Shown here: in pieces, positions 1 through 6,732 of the stretch
How positions within the stretch are numbered: position 1 is the first letter of the stretch
Layout: each line of letters begins with the position of its first letter
DNA from: UBA9676 sp036522155
GTDB taxonomy: Bacteria; Actinomycetota; Actinomycetes; Streptosporangiales; Streptosporangiaceae
Assembly: GCA_036522155.1 (NCBI GenBank)
Contig: DATDGI010000170.1
Coordinates: 1-16,303, forward strand
Direction: 5' to 3'
DNA length: 16,303 nucleotides
Notes under the pieces: model-generated
What the model was told of the DNA's origin: nothing
Database searches by the model: none
Seen by the model: the letters and a program-made list of their open reading frames with translations, nothing else
Position numbers and translations under genes: made by a program

Positions 1-1
1 G

Positions 2-628
2 ATCTTCGTCGTCATCCACATCATCCTCGCCGCCCCGCCGGTCGAGGACTACACGCCGTACGCCAGCGGCGGTCAGGTGAACGTCGTACTGCAGACCGAC
101 GCGCAGGCCACGGTGACCAACAAGCCGGCCTGGGTCACGTACTTCATCCAGGACCCGCAGACCAAGCAGTGGGTGCACACCACCTACTTCGCGGTGCCCG
201 CCAACACCAAGGTCAACATGACCATCTACGAATTCGACGGCTGCACCCCGCTGCGTAACCCGGTCTGGGGGCATATCACCGGCACGATGGGCGGCGTCGA
301 GTACGTCAACGGCACGCCGGTTTCGTTCCTTAACTCGTGGCAGGTGTGCGGAGTCGCGCACACGTTCACGATGCCGGCCCTGGGTATCAACGTGCCGCTC
401 GCCTCGCCGACGACGCTGAAGGCAAACCAGAACCTGTGCGCCACGTCGCCGTGCGCTCCCGCGGACGGCCCGCACAACGTGGTCACGTTCAGCTTCATGA
501 CCCCGGCCGTGGGCGGGACGTTCCGCTGGCAGTGCATCATCCCGTGCGGCCTGGGCTACCTGGACGGAAACGGCGGCCCGATGGGAACGCCGGGTTACAT
601 GAGCGGGCAAATGGAGGTGGATGCCTGA
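2..628 (+). CDS. CuA-like cupredoxin domain protein (COX II-like), 5' partial
   Basis: The reading frame is open from base 2 and starts upstream of the window; 208 residues are visible. It begins with the end of a hydrophobic segment (IFVVIHIILAAPP), so the domain is probably membrane-anchored and faces outward. The fold resembles the CuA domain of oxidase subunit II: VAHTF matches the first ligand region (His120), and C178-IIP-C182 matches the two CuA cysteines. The residue four after the second Cys is Tyr186 where CuA has His, and Met194 lies at the end of a longer loop. Four further cysteines (81, 116, 146, 151) could form disulfides outside the cell. It overlaps the next gene by one base (TGATG), so it belongs to the oxidase operon. 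It may be an accessory copper subunit, an electron donor to CuA, or a copper chaperone. It could also be a sulfocyanin-type protein. Function is inferred. Confidence 0.8.
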   Translation: MFVVIHIILAAPPVEDYTPYASGGQVNVVLQTDAQATVTNKPAWVTYFIQDPQTKQWVHTTYFAVPANTKVNMTIYEFDGCTPLRNPVWGHITGTMGGVEYVNGTPVSFLNSWQVCGVAHTFTMPALGINVPLASPTTLKANQNLCATSPCAPADGPHNVVTFSFMTPAVGGTFRWQCIIPCGLGYLDGNGGPMGTPGYMSGQMEVDA

Positions 629-1566
629 TGGCCGAGGAATCGGCGAGTCCGTCCGGGCCACCCGCCGAGCGGCGGGACGGCCTGCGGCTGGCGATCGTCT
701 GGGTCGTGGCGAGCGTCATTGGCTGCGTGCTCGTCTACTTCGTCTGGGGTCCGCACCTGCCGCCGGGCGCCATGTCGAGCTCGGCCTCGGGCCAGCAGCA
801 GGACCTGGCCGTCCTCGGCACGATCGCGACCCCGGTCGTGCTCGGCGTGCTGATCTACTTCGGGTACGCGGTGACGTTCTGGCGGGCGAAGGAAGGCGAC
901 GATACCGACGGCCCGCCGATCCACGGCAACACGAGGGTCCAGCTCAGCTGGATCGTCGTGACCAGCACGATCGTGCTCGCGCTCGCGGTGTATGGCACCT
1001 ACGAGCTGATCGCCCCGGCCGGCGCGGGCGGCGGCGAGGGCCCGCAGCCGATCTGGAAGCCGAACACCTCCAACATCCTCCAGGTGCAGGTCATCGCCCA
1101 GCAGTGGGCCTTCACCTACCGGTACCCGCAGTACGGCGGGATGGAGACCACCCAGCTGGTGCTGCCGGTGAATGAGGCCGTGCAGTTCAACGTCACCTCG
1201 CTCGACGTCATCCACGACTTCTGGGCCTACCAGCTCGGCGTTAAGGCCGACGCGAACCCCGGCGTGAACAACGTCGCCTACACCACGCCCCAGCACACCG
1301 GGAGCTTCACGGTGCGCTGTGACGAGCTGTGCGGGCTGTGGCACGGCGCCATGTACGACTACGGCCAGGTCATGTCGGTGTCCGGCTTCCAGGCCTGGGC
1401 GCAGCAGACGGAAACGCAGCTGGCCAAGATCACCGCGGCGCTGCCGGCCTACGCCCTGACCTACGACCCGACCGTGGTTCCCACGCTGGGCAAGGTCCTC
1501 GTCCAGCTCGGGCTCACCGGCGCGGGCGGCGGCTTCTACAACCCGAACGATCCTGAGCAGCCATGA
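628..1566 (+). CDS. ctaC: Haem-copper oxidase subunit II (CuA)
   Basis: This 312-residue protein is the CuA subunit that accepts electrons and passes them to subunit I. Hydrophobic segments lie at about residues 21-41, 60-85 and 104-127; the last two form the usual membrane hairpin, and the first is an extra N-terminal helix or signal. The CuA domain is complete: His196 in DVIHDFW, then C231-DEL-C235-GLW-H239-GA-M242, with Glu233 as the expected Mg/CuA bridge. The aromatic electron-entry patch is QQWAFTYRY (Trp160). There is no cytochrome c domain (no CXXCH). In the membrane hairpin the residue three before Trp108 is Gln105, where A-type oxidases carry the K-channel entrance Glu (bovine E62). 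The start at 628 overlaps the upstream stop and follows a GGAGG at 613-617. Subunit I follows after 28 bases. Confidence 0.95.
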   Translation: MAEESASPSGPPAERRDGLRLAIVWVVASVIGCVLVYFVWGPHLPPGAMSSSASGQQQDLAVLGTIATPVVLGVLIYFGYAVTFWRAKEGDDTDGPPIHGNTRVQLSWIVVTSTIVLALAVYGTYELIAPAGAGGGEGPQPIWKPNTSNILQVQVIAQQWAFTYRYPQYGGMETTQLVLPVNEAVQFNVTSLDVIHDFWAYQLGVKADANPGVNNVAYTTPQHTGSFTVRCDELCGLWHGAMYDYGQVMSVSGFQAWAQQTETQLAKITAALPAYALTYDPTVVPTLGKVLVQLGLTGAGGGFYNPNDPEQP

Positions 1567-1594
1567 CGCGGCGGAAGGTAGTGAGGTAACGCAG

Positions 1595-3559
1595 ATGGCC
1601 ATCGAAATCCAGCCGGAAAGCGCTCAGGCCCCCGGCGGAGGCGAGCCCCGGGCCCCACGCAGCGCGCGGCCCTGGTGGCTCCGCCCCGCGTGGCATACCG
1701 CGCTCATCGGCGCGGTCATCGGGTACCTGTTCGGGCACCTCCTCGGCAACTTCCTTGGCGCCGGCTACCAGCAGGTCACTCACTCCAACGACAACGACAT
1801 GGCGATCGTCCTCGGCTACCTCTTCCTCATCCTCGGCTGGCTTATCGGGCTCGGCGTCTTCAACGACCTGGGCCGGCAGATGCTCGGCCGCCCGATCTCC
1901 CATTCCGGCGACGAGGCGGACGACACCAGCCTGGCCAGGTACTTCAGGTACACCCTCGACCACAAGGTGGTCGGCATCCAGTACCTGGTCGGGATGATCA
2001 CCTACTTCCTGACCGGCGGCCTGTTCGCGATGGCGATCAGGACCGAACTGCTGTCTCCGACCTACCACGTGCTGAGCGCTAGCCAGTACCTGATGGTGGT
2101 GGGCGAGCACTCGACCATGATGATGATGATGATGTCGTCGGTCGTGCTCGGCCCGTTCGGCCAGTACTTCGCCCCGATCATGATCGGTTCGAAGCGGATG
2201 GCGTTCCCGCGGATCGAGGCGCTGGGGTTCTGGCTCACCCCGGCCGCGTACGTGATCCTGCTGTCGGGTGTGCTGTTCGGCGGGTTCCCCACCGGCTGGA
2301 CCGGCTATGAGCCGCTGAGCGACCAGGCCACGTCGGGCATGGACGCCTACGCGGTGGCCTTCAGCCTCATGGGCATCTCCATGATCCTGGCCGGGTTCAA
2401 CATCATCGTGACCTACATCAACTACCGGGCGCCCGGCATGCGGTGGAGCCGTCTGCCCATGTTCGTGTGGTCGATGTTCACGGTCTCGTTCCTGCAGGTG
2501 CTGGCGGTGCCGGTGCTGGTGGCCGGCCTGTACCTGATGGTCATGGACCGGACCTGGCAGACGGCGAACTACGTCAACTCTCTTGGTGGCAGCAGTTACC
2601 TGTACGAGAACCTGTTCTGGTTCTTCGGCCACCCCGAGGTCTACATCCTGGCGCTGCCGGGGTTTGGGGTGGTCTCGGAGATCCTCCCGGTGTTCTGCCG
2701 CAAGCCGCTGTTCGCCTACAAGGTGGGCGCCGCGGGCATGTTCGGCGTGGCCCTGCTGAGCTGGTTCGTCTGGCAGCACCACCTGTTCGACAGCGGGATC
2801 AACCCGGACATGCGGCCGCTGTACATGCTCACCACCGAGCTGATCTCGATCCCGACCGGGTTCATCTACCTGGTGGCGCTGGGCACGTTCTGGAAGGCGA
2901 AGGTCATATTCTCCGTCCCGATGCTGTTCGCCCTGGGGATGTACTTCAACTTCCTGATCGGCGGGATCACCGGGGTGTTCCTGTCCGACGTCCCGGCGGA
3001 CGTGACCGAGCACGGCAGCTTCTTCGTGATGGGCCACTTCCACTACACGATCATGGGCGGCCTGATCTTCGCGTTCTTCGGCGGCATCTACTACTGGGTG
3101 CCCAAGATGCTGGGCATCGAGCTGAACGAGCGGCTGGGCAAGATCCACTTCTGGACGATGTTCATCTTCTTCAACTCGACGTTCCTGCCGATGTTCGCCC
3201 TTGGCCTGGCGGGCATGCCGAGGCGGGTGTTCGAGTACGCGACGAACCTGCAGCCGCTCAACGACTGGGCATCGGTCTCGGCCTTCCTGCTGGGTGGGTC
3301 GATGCTCATCTTCCTGTACAACTTCATCTGGTCGACGCTGTTCTGGCGGGTGAAGGCGGCGGCCAACCCGTGGGAGGCGCGTGGCCTGGAATGGCAGGTC
3401 TCCTCGCCACCGCCACCGGAGAACTTCAAGTTCATCCCGGTGGTCCTCTCCGGGTCGTATGACTACGGCGTCAAGGACGCGCCCCCGGTCATGGCCGACC
3501 TGAACCCGCCGGTGGGTGTGGTCGCCGCGGCCTACGCCGGCGCAGGACTGGAGGCATGA
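1595..3559 (+). CDS. ctaD: Haem-copper oxidase subunit I, divergent A-type
   Basis: This is the catalytic subunit that reduces O2 at a haem a3/CuB centre, 654 residues long. Metal ligands are present: His172 (low-spin haem), His346 with Tyr350 in GHPEVY, His395-His396 (CuB), and His481 and His483 in HFHY; the MPRR haem-propionate motif is at 541-544. Glu348 (bovine E242) marks it as A1-like. About 110 residues precede the usual start and carry two extra membrane segments (about 35-57 and 68-90). The bovine D91 position is Arg201, N98 is Glu208, N80 is Gln190, K319 is Ile424, D369 is Gly474 and H256 is Glu362. Six consecutive Met (175-180) follow the haem ligand. The start follows TGAGG at 1582-1586 with 8-base spacing. 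The alignment was made by eye; membership of the family is certain, the subgroup is not. Confidence 0.96.
   Translation: MAIEIQPESAQAPGGGEPRAPRSARPWWLRPAWHTALIGAVIGYLFGHLLGNFLGAGYQQVTHSNDNDMAIVLGYLFLILGWLIGLGVFNDLGRQMLGRPISHSGDEADDTSLARYFRYTLDHKVVGIQYLVGMITYFLTGGLFAMAIRTELLSPTYHVLSASQYLMVVGEHSTMMMMMMSSVVLGPFGQYFAPIMIGSKRMAFPRIEALGFWLTPAAYVILLSGVLFGGFPTGWTGYEPLSDQATSGMDAYAVAFSLMGISMILAGFNIIVTYINYRAPGMRWSRLPMFVWSMFTVSFLQVLAVPVLVAGLYLMVMDRTWQTANYVNSLGGSSYLYENLFWFFGHPEVYILALPGFGVVSEILPVFCRKPLFAYKVGAAGMFGVALLSWFVWQHHLFDSGINPDMRPLYMLTTELISIPTGFIYLVALGTFWKAKVIFSVPMLFALGMYFNFLIGGITGVFLSDVPADVTEHGSFFVMGHFHYTIMGGLIFAFFGGIYYWVPKMLGIELNERLGKIHFWTMFIFFNSTFLPMFALGLAGMPRRVFEYATNLQPLNDWASVSAFLLGGSMLIFLYNFIWSTLFWRVKAAANPWEARGLEWQVSSPPPPENFKFIPVVLSGSYDYGVKDAPPVMADLNPPVGVVAAAYAGAGLEA
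2117..2134 (+). repeat. (ATG)6 trinucleotide repeat inside subunit I
   Basis: Six perfect in-frame ATG codons encode Met175-180, three residues after the low-spin haem ligand His172. A perfect 18-base microsatellite is rare in coding DNA this GC-rich. Slippage by one unit would add or remove one Met without breaking the frame. Confidence 0.97.
3550..3554 (+). promoter_or_regulatory. Ribosome binding site that decides the subunit III start
   Basis: GGAGG lies one base before the ATG at 3556 and seven bases before the in-frame ATG at 3562. Normal spacing is about 5-9 bases, so translation most likely begins at 3562, just after the subunit I stop (3557-3559). Confidence 0.6.
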
Positions 3560-3561
3560 CC

Positions 3562-4227
3562 ATGGCCGAACCAACCACGACATCCCAGGGCGGCCTCGAC
3601 CGCGAAGCCGAGGAAGCCGGTTTCTACCACGAGGCCGCGCTCAACGCGGCCTGGACCGGATCCCGGCTGGCCATCGGCGGGCTGTCGTTCCTGTTTGGCG
3701 CGTTCGTGTTCGCCTACTTCTTCCTGCGCTCGGTGAACTCAAGCGGCCGGTGGCACGGTTCCGGCTTTGTCAAGCCGTCGGTGGCGATGGGCACGGTCGT
3801 CATCGCGCTGATCGTGGTCAGCGCGGTGGTTCAGATGGTCGTGCTGCAGCGGATCAAGGCGGGCAACAAGCAGGCCTGGCAGGCTGGTGCCCTGGTGGCG
3901 CTGCTGCTCGGGCTGGTGGCCGTGGCACTGATCATCATCATGCTGATCAACCTGCCGTTCTCGCCGGGCAGCTCGGGATACTCCAGCGTCTTCGTCTCGA
4001 CCTATCCCGTGTACCTGACGATCGTGCTGTGCGCGATGGTATGGCTGGAAACGCTGGTGATGCGGGTCCGGTCCATCCCGACCATCTCCTTTGTGGAGCA
4101 GCCACCCACCTTCGCCGAGGCCTTCGCGGTCCAGCGGTTCCAGTCAAACCTGAGCGCGTTCACCATCACCTGGAACTACCTGGCCATCGTCGGCATCGTC
4201 TTCTGGGTGCTGTTCTACCTGCTCTGA
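3562..4227 (+). CDS. ctaE: Haem-copper oxidase subunit III
   Basis: This is a 221-residue, five-helix membrane protein of the subunit III family, which stabilises the catalytic core and the oxygen path. Hydrophobic segments lie at about 36-56, 74-94, 107-129, 148-168 and 199-220, the usual five-helix bacterial form. FVFAYFFLRS in the first helix is typical. The ending (FTITWNYLAIVGIVFWVLFYLL region) sits where most family members have WHFVDVVW and lacks that His and Asp. The loop after helix 1 carries RWHGSGF rather than the common WPP motif, so this subunit is divergent like subunit I. The alternative ATG at 3556 overlaps the subunit I stop; 3562 fits the ribosome binding site better. The operon continues with ctaG after 58 bases. 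Confidence 0.9.
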   Translation: MAEPTTTSQGGLDREAEEAGFYHEAALNAAWTGSRLAIGGLSFLFGAFVFAYFFLRSVNSSGRWHGSGFVKPSVAMGTVVIALIVVSAVVQMVVLQRIKAGNKQAWQAGALVALLLGLVAVALIIIMLINLPFSPGSSGYSSVFVSTYPVYLTIVLCAMVWLETLVMRVRSIPTISFVEQPPTFAEAFAVQRFQSNLSAFTITWNYLAIVGIVFWVLFYLL

Positions 4228-4256
4228 GCAGAAAGGAGCGGCTCGTCCGGAGGGCC

Positions 4257-4289
4257 ATGTCAGCCGGCCGGAGGCCACAACCGTCATGA
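4257..4289 (+). other. Possible 10-codon leader ORF upstream of ctaG
   Basis: An ATG at 4257 opens a 10-residue frame (MSAGRRPQPS) whose TGA (4287-4289) overlaps the ctaG ATG (4286-4288) in the ATGA arrangement typical of coupled genes. GGAGGG at 4249-4254 is only two bases upstream and AAAGGAG at 4232-4238 is 18 bases upstream, so neither is well spaced. It may be chance. Confidence 0.2.
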
Positions 4290-5206
4290 ACATGGTTGTC
4301 TCGCACTGGTCGGCCAACCTGGTCGTCCTGGTCACCTACCTGGTGGCCGCGGCCGCCCATCTGATCGGGATGAGCGGCGCGGCCACCAGCGCCAGGCGGC
4401 CGGGTAAGCCCCGCCCGGCCGTCCCAGCCGCCGAGGCGGTGGCCTTCCAGCTTGGGCTGCTCGTCGCGCTGCTCGCGCTGGTCTCCCCGCTGGGGTACTG
4501 GTCCTACCGCTTCGTCTGGGTCCGTAACATCCAGGACGTGCTGCTGGCCTTCATCGCCCCGGCGCTGATCGTGCTGGGCGCCCCGTGGCTGCCGCTGGCC
4601 CGGGGGCTGGGCCTGGGCGGGGTGCTGGAGTGGCTGGGATCGGGGCGCGCCGGGTCACCAGCGGCCGGCGTGGCTGACAGCGATAGGCCGCGGCGCTGGC
4701 CGATGCTCCCGGTCGTGGTCACGGTGCTGTTCAGCGTCGGCTGGTGGGTGTGGCACCTGCCGGGGCCGTTCGACTCGGCCCTGGGCAACCCGCTGATCTA
4801 CGCCGCCGAGGTGGTCACCTATCTGGGCCTGGGCATCATGCTCTGGCTCCAGCTGGTCGGATCCCGGCCCTTCAGCCCACGGCTGGAGGCGTTGCGCCGG
4901 ATTCCGCTGCTGTTCGCCACGGCCGCGGCCGGTACGGCGCTTGGGCTCATCCGGGTGTTCGGCCCGACCCTGGTGTATCCGGCCTACCTCGGCTTCCGGC
5001 ACCACACCCTGAGCGTCGTGTCCGACCAGCAGGTGGGCGGCGCGGTGCTGTGGATGATCCCGCTGGTGCCGCTCGGCGTGCTGGCTGTGGCGCTGTGCAT
5101 CAGATGGCTGAGCGATGATGAGGAATCCGCGGGTTCGGCCGCCGGTCTCGACCGGCTGCTCGAGCCGCGCAAGTCAGCCTGGGCCGCCCGGCCGGGGCTG
5201 AGATGA
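4286..5206 (+). CDS. ctaG: CtaG-like cytochrome c oxidase assembly protein
   Basis: This is a 306-residue multi-pass membrane protein of the caa3-type CtaG family, linked to assembly of the copper centres of haem-copper oxidases. Family marks are SPLGYWS (67-73), the IAPALIVLGAP segment (90-100), WHLPGPF (156-162) and SDQQVGGAVLW (246-256). About seven hydrophobic segments can be drawn. The family normally has an H-M-x-Q-H motif just before the LL..AP segment; here it reads R80-N-I-Q-D84, so both histidines are gone. Tyr172 replaces the His usual after NPL. A His pair (239-240) remains near the end. The start at 4286 follows GGAGG at 4270-4274. It lies between the oxidase subunits and ctaB, as expected for an assembly factor. 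Loss of the histidines suggests altered copper handling. Confidence 0.88.
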   Translation: MNMVVSHWSANLVVLVTYLVAAAAHLIGMSGAATSARRPGKPRPAVPAAEAVAFQLGLLVALLALVSPLGYWSYRFVWVRNIQDVLLAFIAPALIVLGAPWLPLARGLGLGGVLEWLGSGRAGSPAAGVADSDRPRRWPMLPVVVTVLFSVGWWVWHLPGPFDSALGNPLIYAAEVVTYLGLGIMLWLQLVGSRPFSPRLEALRRIPLLFATAAAGTALGLIRVFGPTLVYPAYLGFRHHTLSVVSDQQVGGAVLWMIPLVPLGVLAVALCIRWLSDDEESAGSAAGLDRLLEPRKSAWAARPGLR

Positions 5207-5234
5207 TCCGTAAATTGATTCACAGGAGGCTGGC

Positions 5235-5525
5235 GTGCACGGACTGGCCATGACGCTAGGCAGTGACTGGAGCCTGGCCGGCTCGATTATGACCTTCGCG
5301 ATTCCCGTGGGCGGGTTCCTGATCGCGGCGGCGGTGCTGTACTGGCTGTACACCAGGCCGCACGCGGTGCCCGGCCACCGTGAGCTCGCGCCCGCGGGGG
5401 CTGGTGCCGCGCGTGCGTCGGGCGCTCCCGCGGCGGCCACCCCCGCCCCGGCGGCCGGCCCGGCCGAGCCAGCCGCGGCCGAGCAGGCCGCGGCCGAGGA
5501 TGACAGCGCGGAGGGCACGGAGTGA
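5235..5525 (+). CDS. Small single-pass membrane protein with Ala/Pro-rich tail
   Basis: This is a 96-residue protein with one hydrophobic segment (about 16-39) followed by YTRPHAVPGHRE and a 45-residue Ala/Pro/Glu tail rich in AAAE and PAA. The GTG start is six bases after GGAGG (5225-5229), a strong ribosome binding site. It overlaps ctaB by 4 bases (GTGA) and starts 29 bases after ctaG, so it is co-translated with oxidase assembly genes. I do not recognise a named family. Its position and topology suggest a small accessory subunit of the oxidase, comparable to subunit IV-type proteins, or an assembly helper; this is inference. The good ribosome binding site and the coupled junctions make it likely to be real. 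Confidence 0.82.
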   Translation: MHGLAMTLGSDWSLAGSIMTFAIPVGGFLIAAAVLYWLYTRPHAVPGHRELAPAGAGAARASGAPAAATPAPAAGPAEPAAAEQAAAEDDSAEGTE

Positions 5526-6544
5526 CCCCTGCGACGACGAACGTGCTCCCCGCGATCGCGGGGCGCCGTTCCGCCCGGGTCGTCGCCCGCTCGCTCTTCG
5601 CGCTGACCAAGCCGCGGATCATCGAGCTGCTGCTGGTCACGACGATCCCCACCATGCTGCTTGCGCAGCGGGGGCTGCCGTCGGCCCGGCTGCTGGTGCT
5701 CACCCTGGTCGGTGGGGCGTTCGCCGCCGGGAGCGCGAACACCATCAACTGCTACCTCGACCGGGACATCGACGCGGTGATGCGGCGCACCTCGCGCCGC
5801 CCGCTGGCCAGGCCCGCGCCGCTGGCCGTCATCAAGCCCGCCGAGGCGCTGGTATTCGGCATCGTGCTGGGCGCGGCCTCCACGGTGCTGCTGGGAACGC
5901 TGGTGAACTGGCTGTCCGCCGCGCTGGCCGACGCCGCCATCTTGTTCTACGTCTTCATCTACACGCTCGGGCTGAAGCGGCGGACCCCGTCCAACATCGT
6001 CATCGGCGGGGCCGCAGGCTGCTTCCCGGTGCTGGTCGGCTGGTCGGCGGTGACCGGCACGGTCGGCCTCCCGGCGGTGGTCCTGTTCGCCGTCATCTTC
6101 TTCTGGACGCCGCCGCACTTCTGGGCGCTGGCCATGAAGTTCAAGGACGACTATGCGGCGGCCAGCGTGCCCATGCTGCCGGTGGTGGCACCAGCCACGG
6201 TGGTGGCGCGCAAGATTCTCATCTACTCCTACGTCATGGTCGCCACCACGCTGGTGCTGGCCCCGTACGCGGGGTGGCTGTACACGGCGTGCGCGGCCGG
6301 GCTGGGCGGCTGGTTCCTGGCCGAGGCCCACCGGCTGCAGCGGCGGGTCGCCCGGGTCAGCGACGGTGCCGCGGCCCCCGCGCCAGCGGCCGGCCCCAAG
6401 CTCGCCGAGGGAGCGTGTGCGGGCGCGGTGCAGCCCAGTTCCAACCCGGCGCCCATGCGCCTGTTCCACCTGTCGATCGCCTACCTGACCCTGCTGTTCG
6501 CCGTGGTCGCGGTGACGTCGGTGCTGCCCTGGGGCAGCTGGTAG
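5522..6544 (+). CDS. ctaB: Protoheme IX farnesyltransferase (haem O synthase)
   Basis: This 340-residue polytopic UbiA-family enzyme transfers a farnesyl group from farnesyl diphosphate to haem b, giving haem O, the precursor of haem A. The first Asp-rich site is N76-CYL-D80-RDI-D84, which binds the diphosphate through Mg2+. The second conserved region is FFWTPPHFWALAMKFKDDY, followed by VPMLPVV. LTKPRIIELLLVTTIP at the start is typical of CtaB/CyoE. A loop of about 35 residues rich in Ala/Pro (after HRLQRRVARV) separates the last two membrane segments and is longer than usual. It starts with a GTG that overlaps the upstream gene by 4 bases. It is the last gene of the oxidase operon; no haem A synthase (ctaA) is in the window, so whether the oxidase uses haem O or A is open. 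Confidence 0.96.
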   Translation: MTPATTNVLPAIAGRRSARVVARSLFALTKPRIIELLLVTTIPTMLLAQRGLPSARLLVLTLVGGAFAAGSANTINCYLDRDIDAVMRRTSRRPLARPAPLAVIKPAEALVFGIVLGAASTVLLGTLVNWLSAALADAAILFYVFIYTLGLKRRTPSNIVIGGAAGCFPVLVGWSAVTGTVGLPAVVLFAVIFFWTPPHFWALAMKFKDDYAAASVPMLPVVAPATVVARKILIYSYVMVATTLVLAPYAGWLYTACAAGLGGWFLAEAHRLQRRVARVSDGAAAPAPAAGPKLAEGACAGAVQPSSNPAPMRLFHLSIAYLTLLFAVVAVTSVLPWGSW

Positions 6545-6580
6545 GAACGGCCCCTGGCCGGGTGGCCGTCCGGCTGGGGT

Positions 6581-6598
6581 GTCATCCCTGGGGGTGAC
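6581..6598. terminator. Inverted repeat after the oxidase operon
   Basis: GTCATCCC-TG-GGGGTGAC forms a near-perfect 8-base inverted repeat 37 bases after the ctaB stop. No T-tract follows, so it is either a weak, actinobacterial-type terminator or a binding site for a dimeric regulator upstream of the next promoter. Confidence 0.35.
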
Positions 6599-6637
6599 TC
6601 AGAGGCAGCCCTGCGGGGGACGCGCCGATTCACCCGG

Positions 6638-6666
6638 TTGACATAGCCTGGCGGCAACCGTCGTGT
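6638..6666 (+). promoter_or_regulatory. Candidate promoter for the LolA-like/ABC unit
   Basis: A perfect -35 hexamer TTGACA (6638-6643) is followed after 17 bases by TCGTGT (6661-6666), a weak -10 that keeps the first and last T. The transcript would carry a leader of about 60 bases before the ATG at 6733. The rest of the 188-base gap shows no other feature. Confidence 0.4.
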
Positions 6667-6732
6667 TCGCGGGCCTGATCCGGTACCCGAGCCGGACATC
6701 GCCAGGCCGCGGACCGAGCCAGTGAGGTAGCC

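Noticed and set aside
337..627. Upstream extension of the subunit II frame
   Set aside because: It overlaps the cupredoxin gene in another frame and reads as Arg/Pro-rich shadow. The ATG at 628 with GGAGG fits the family start.
1514..3583. Long open frame of 689 codons on the minus strand opposite subunit I
   Set aside because: It is a shadow of high-GC codon use. It is rich in Arg, His, Asp and Val repeats, has no recognisable domain, and its HHHHHH run is merely the reverse of the (ATG)6 repeat.
5174..6469. Open frame of 431 codons on the minus strand opposite ctaB
   Set aside because: It is a Gly/Arg/Gln-rich shadow; ctaB on the plus strand has full family motifs.
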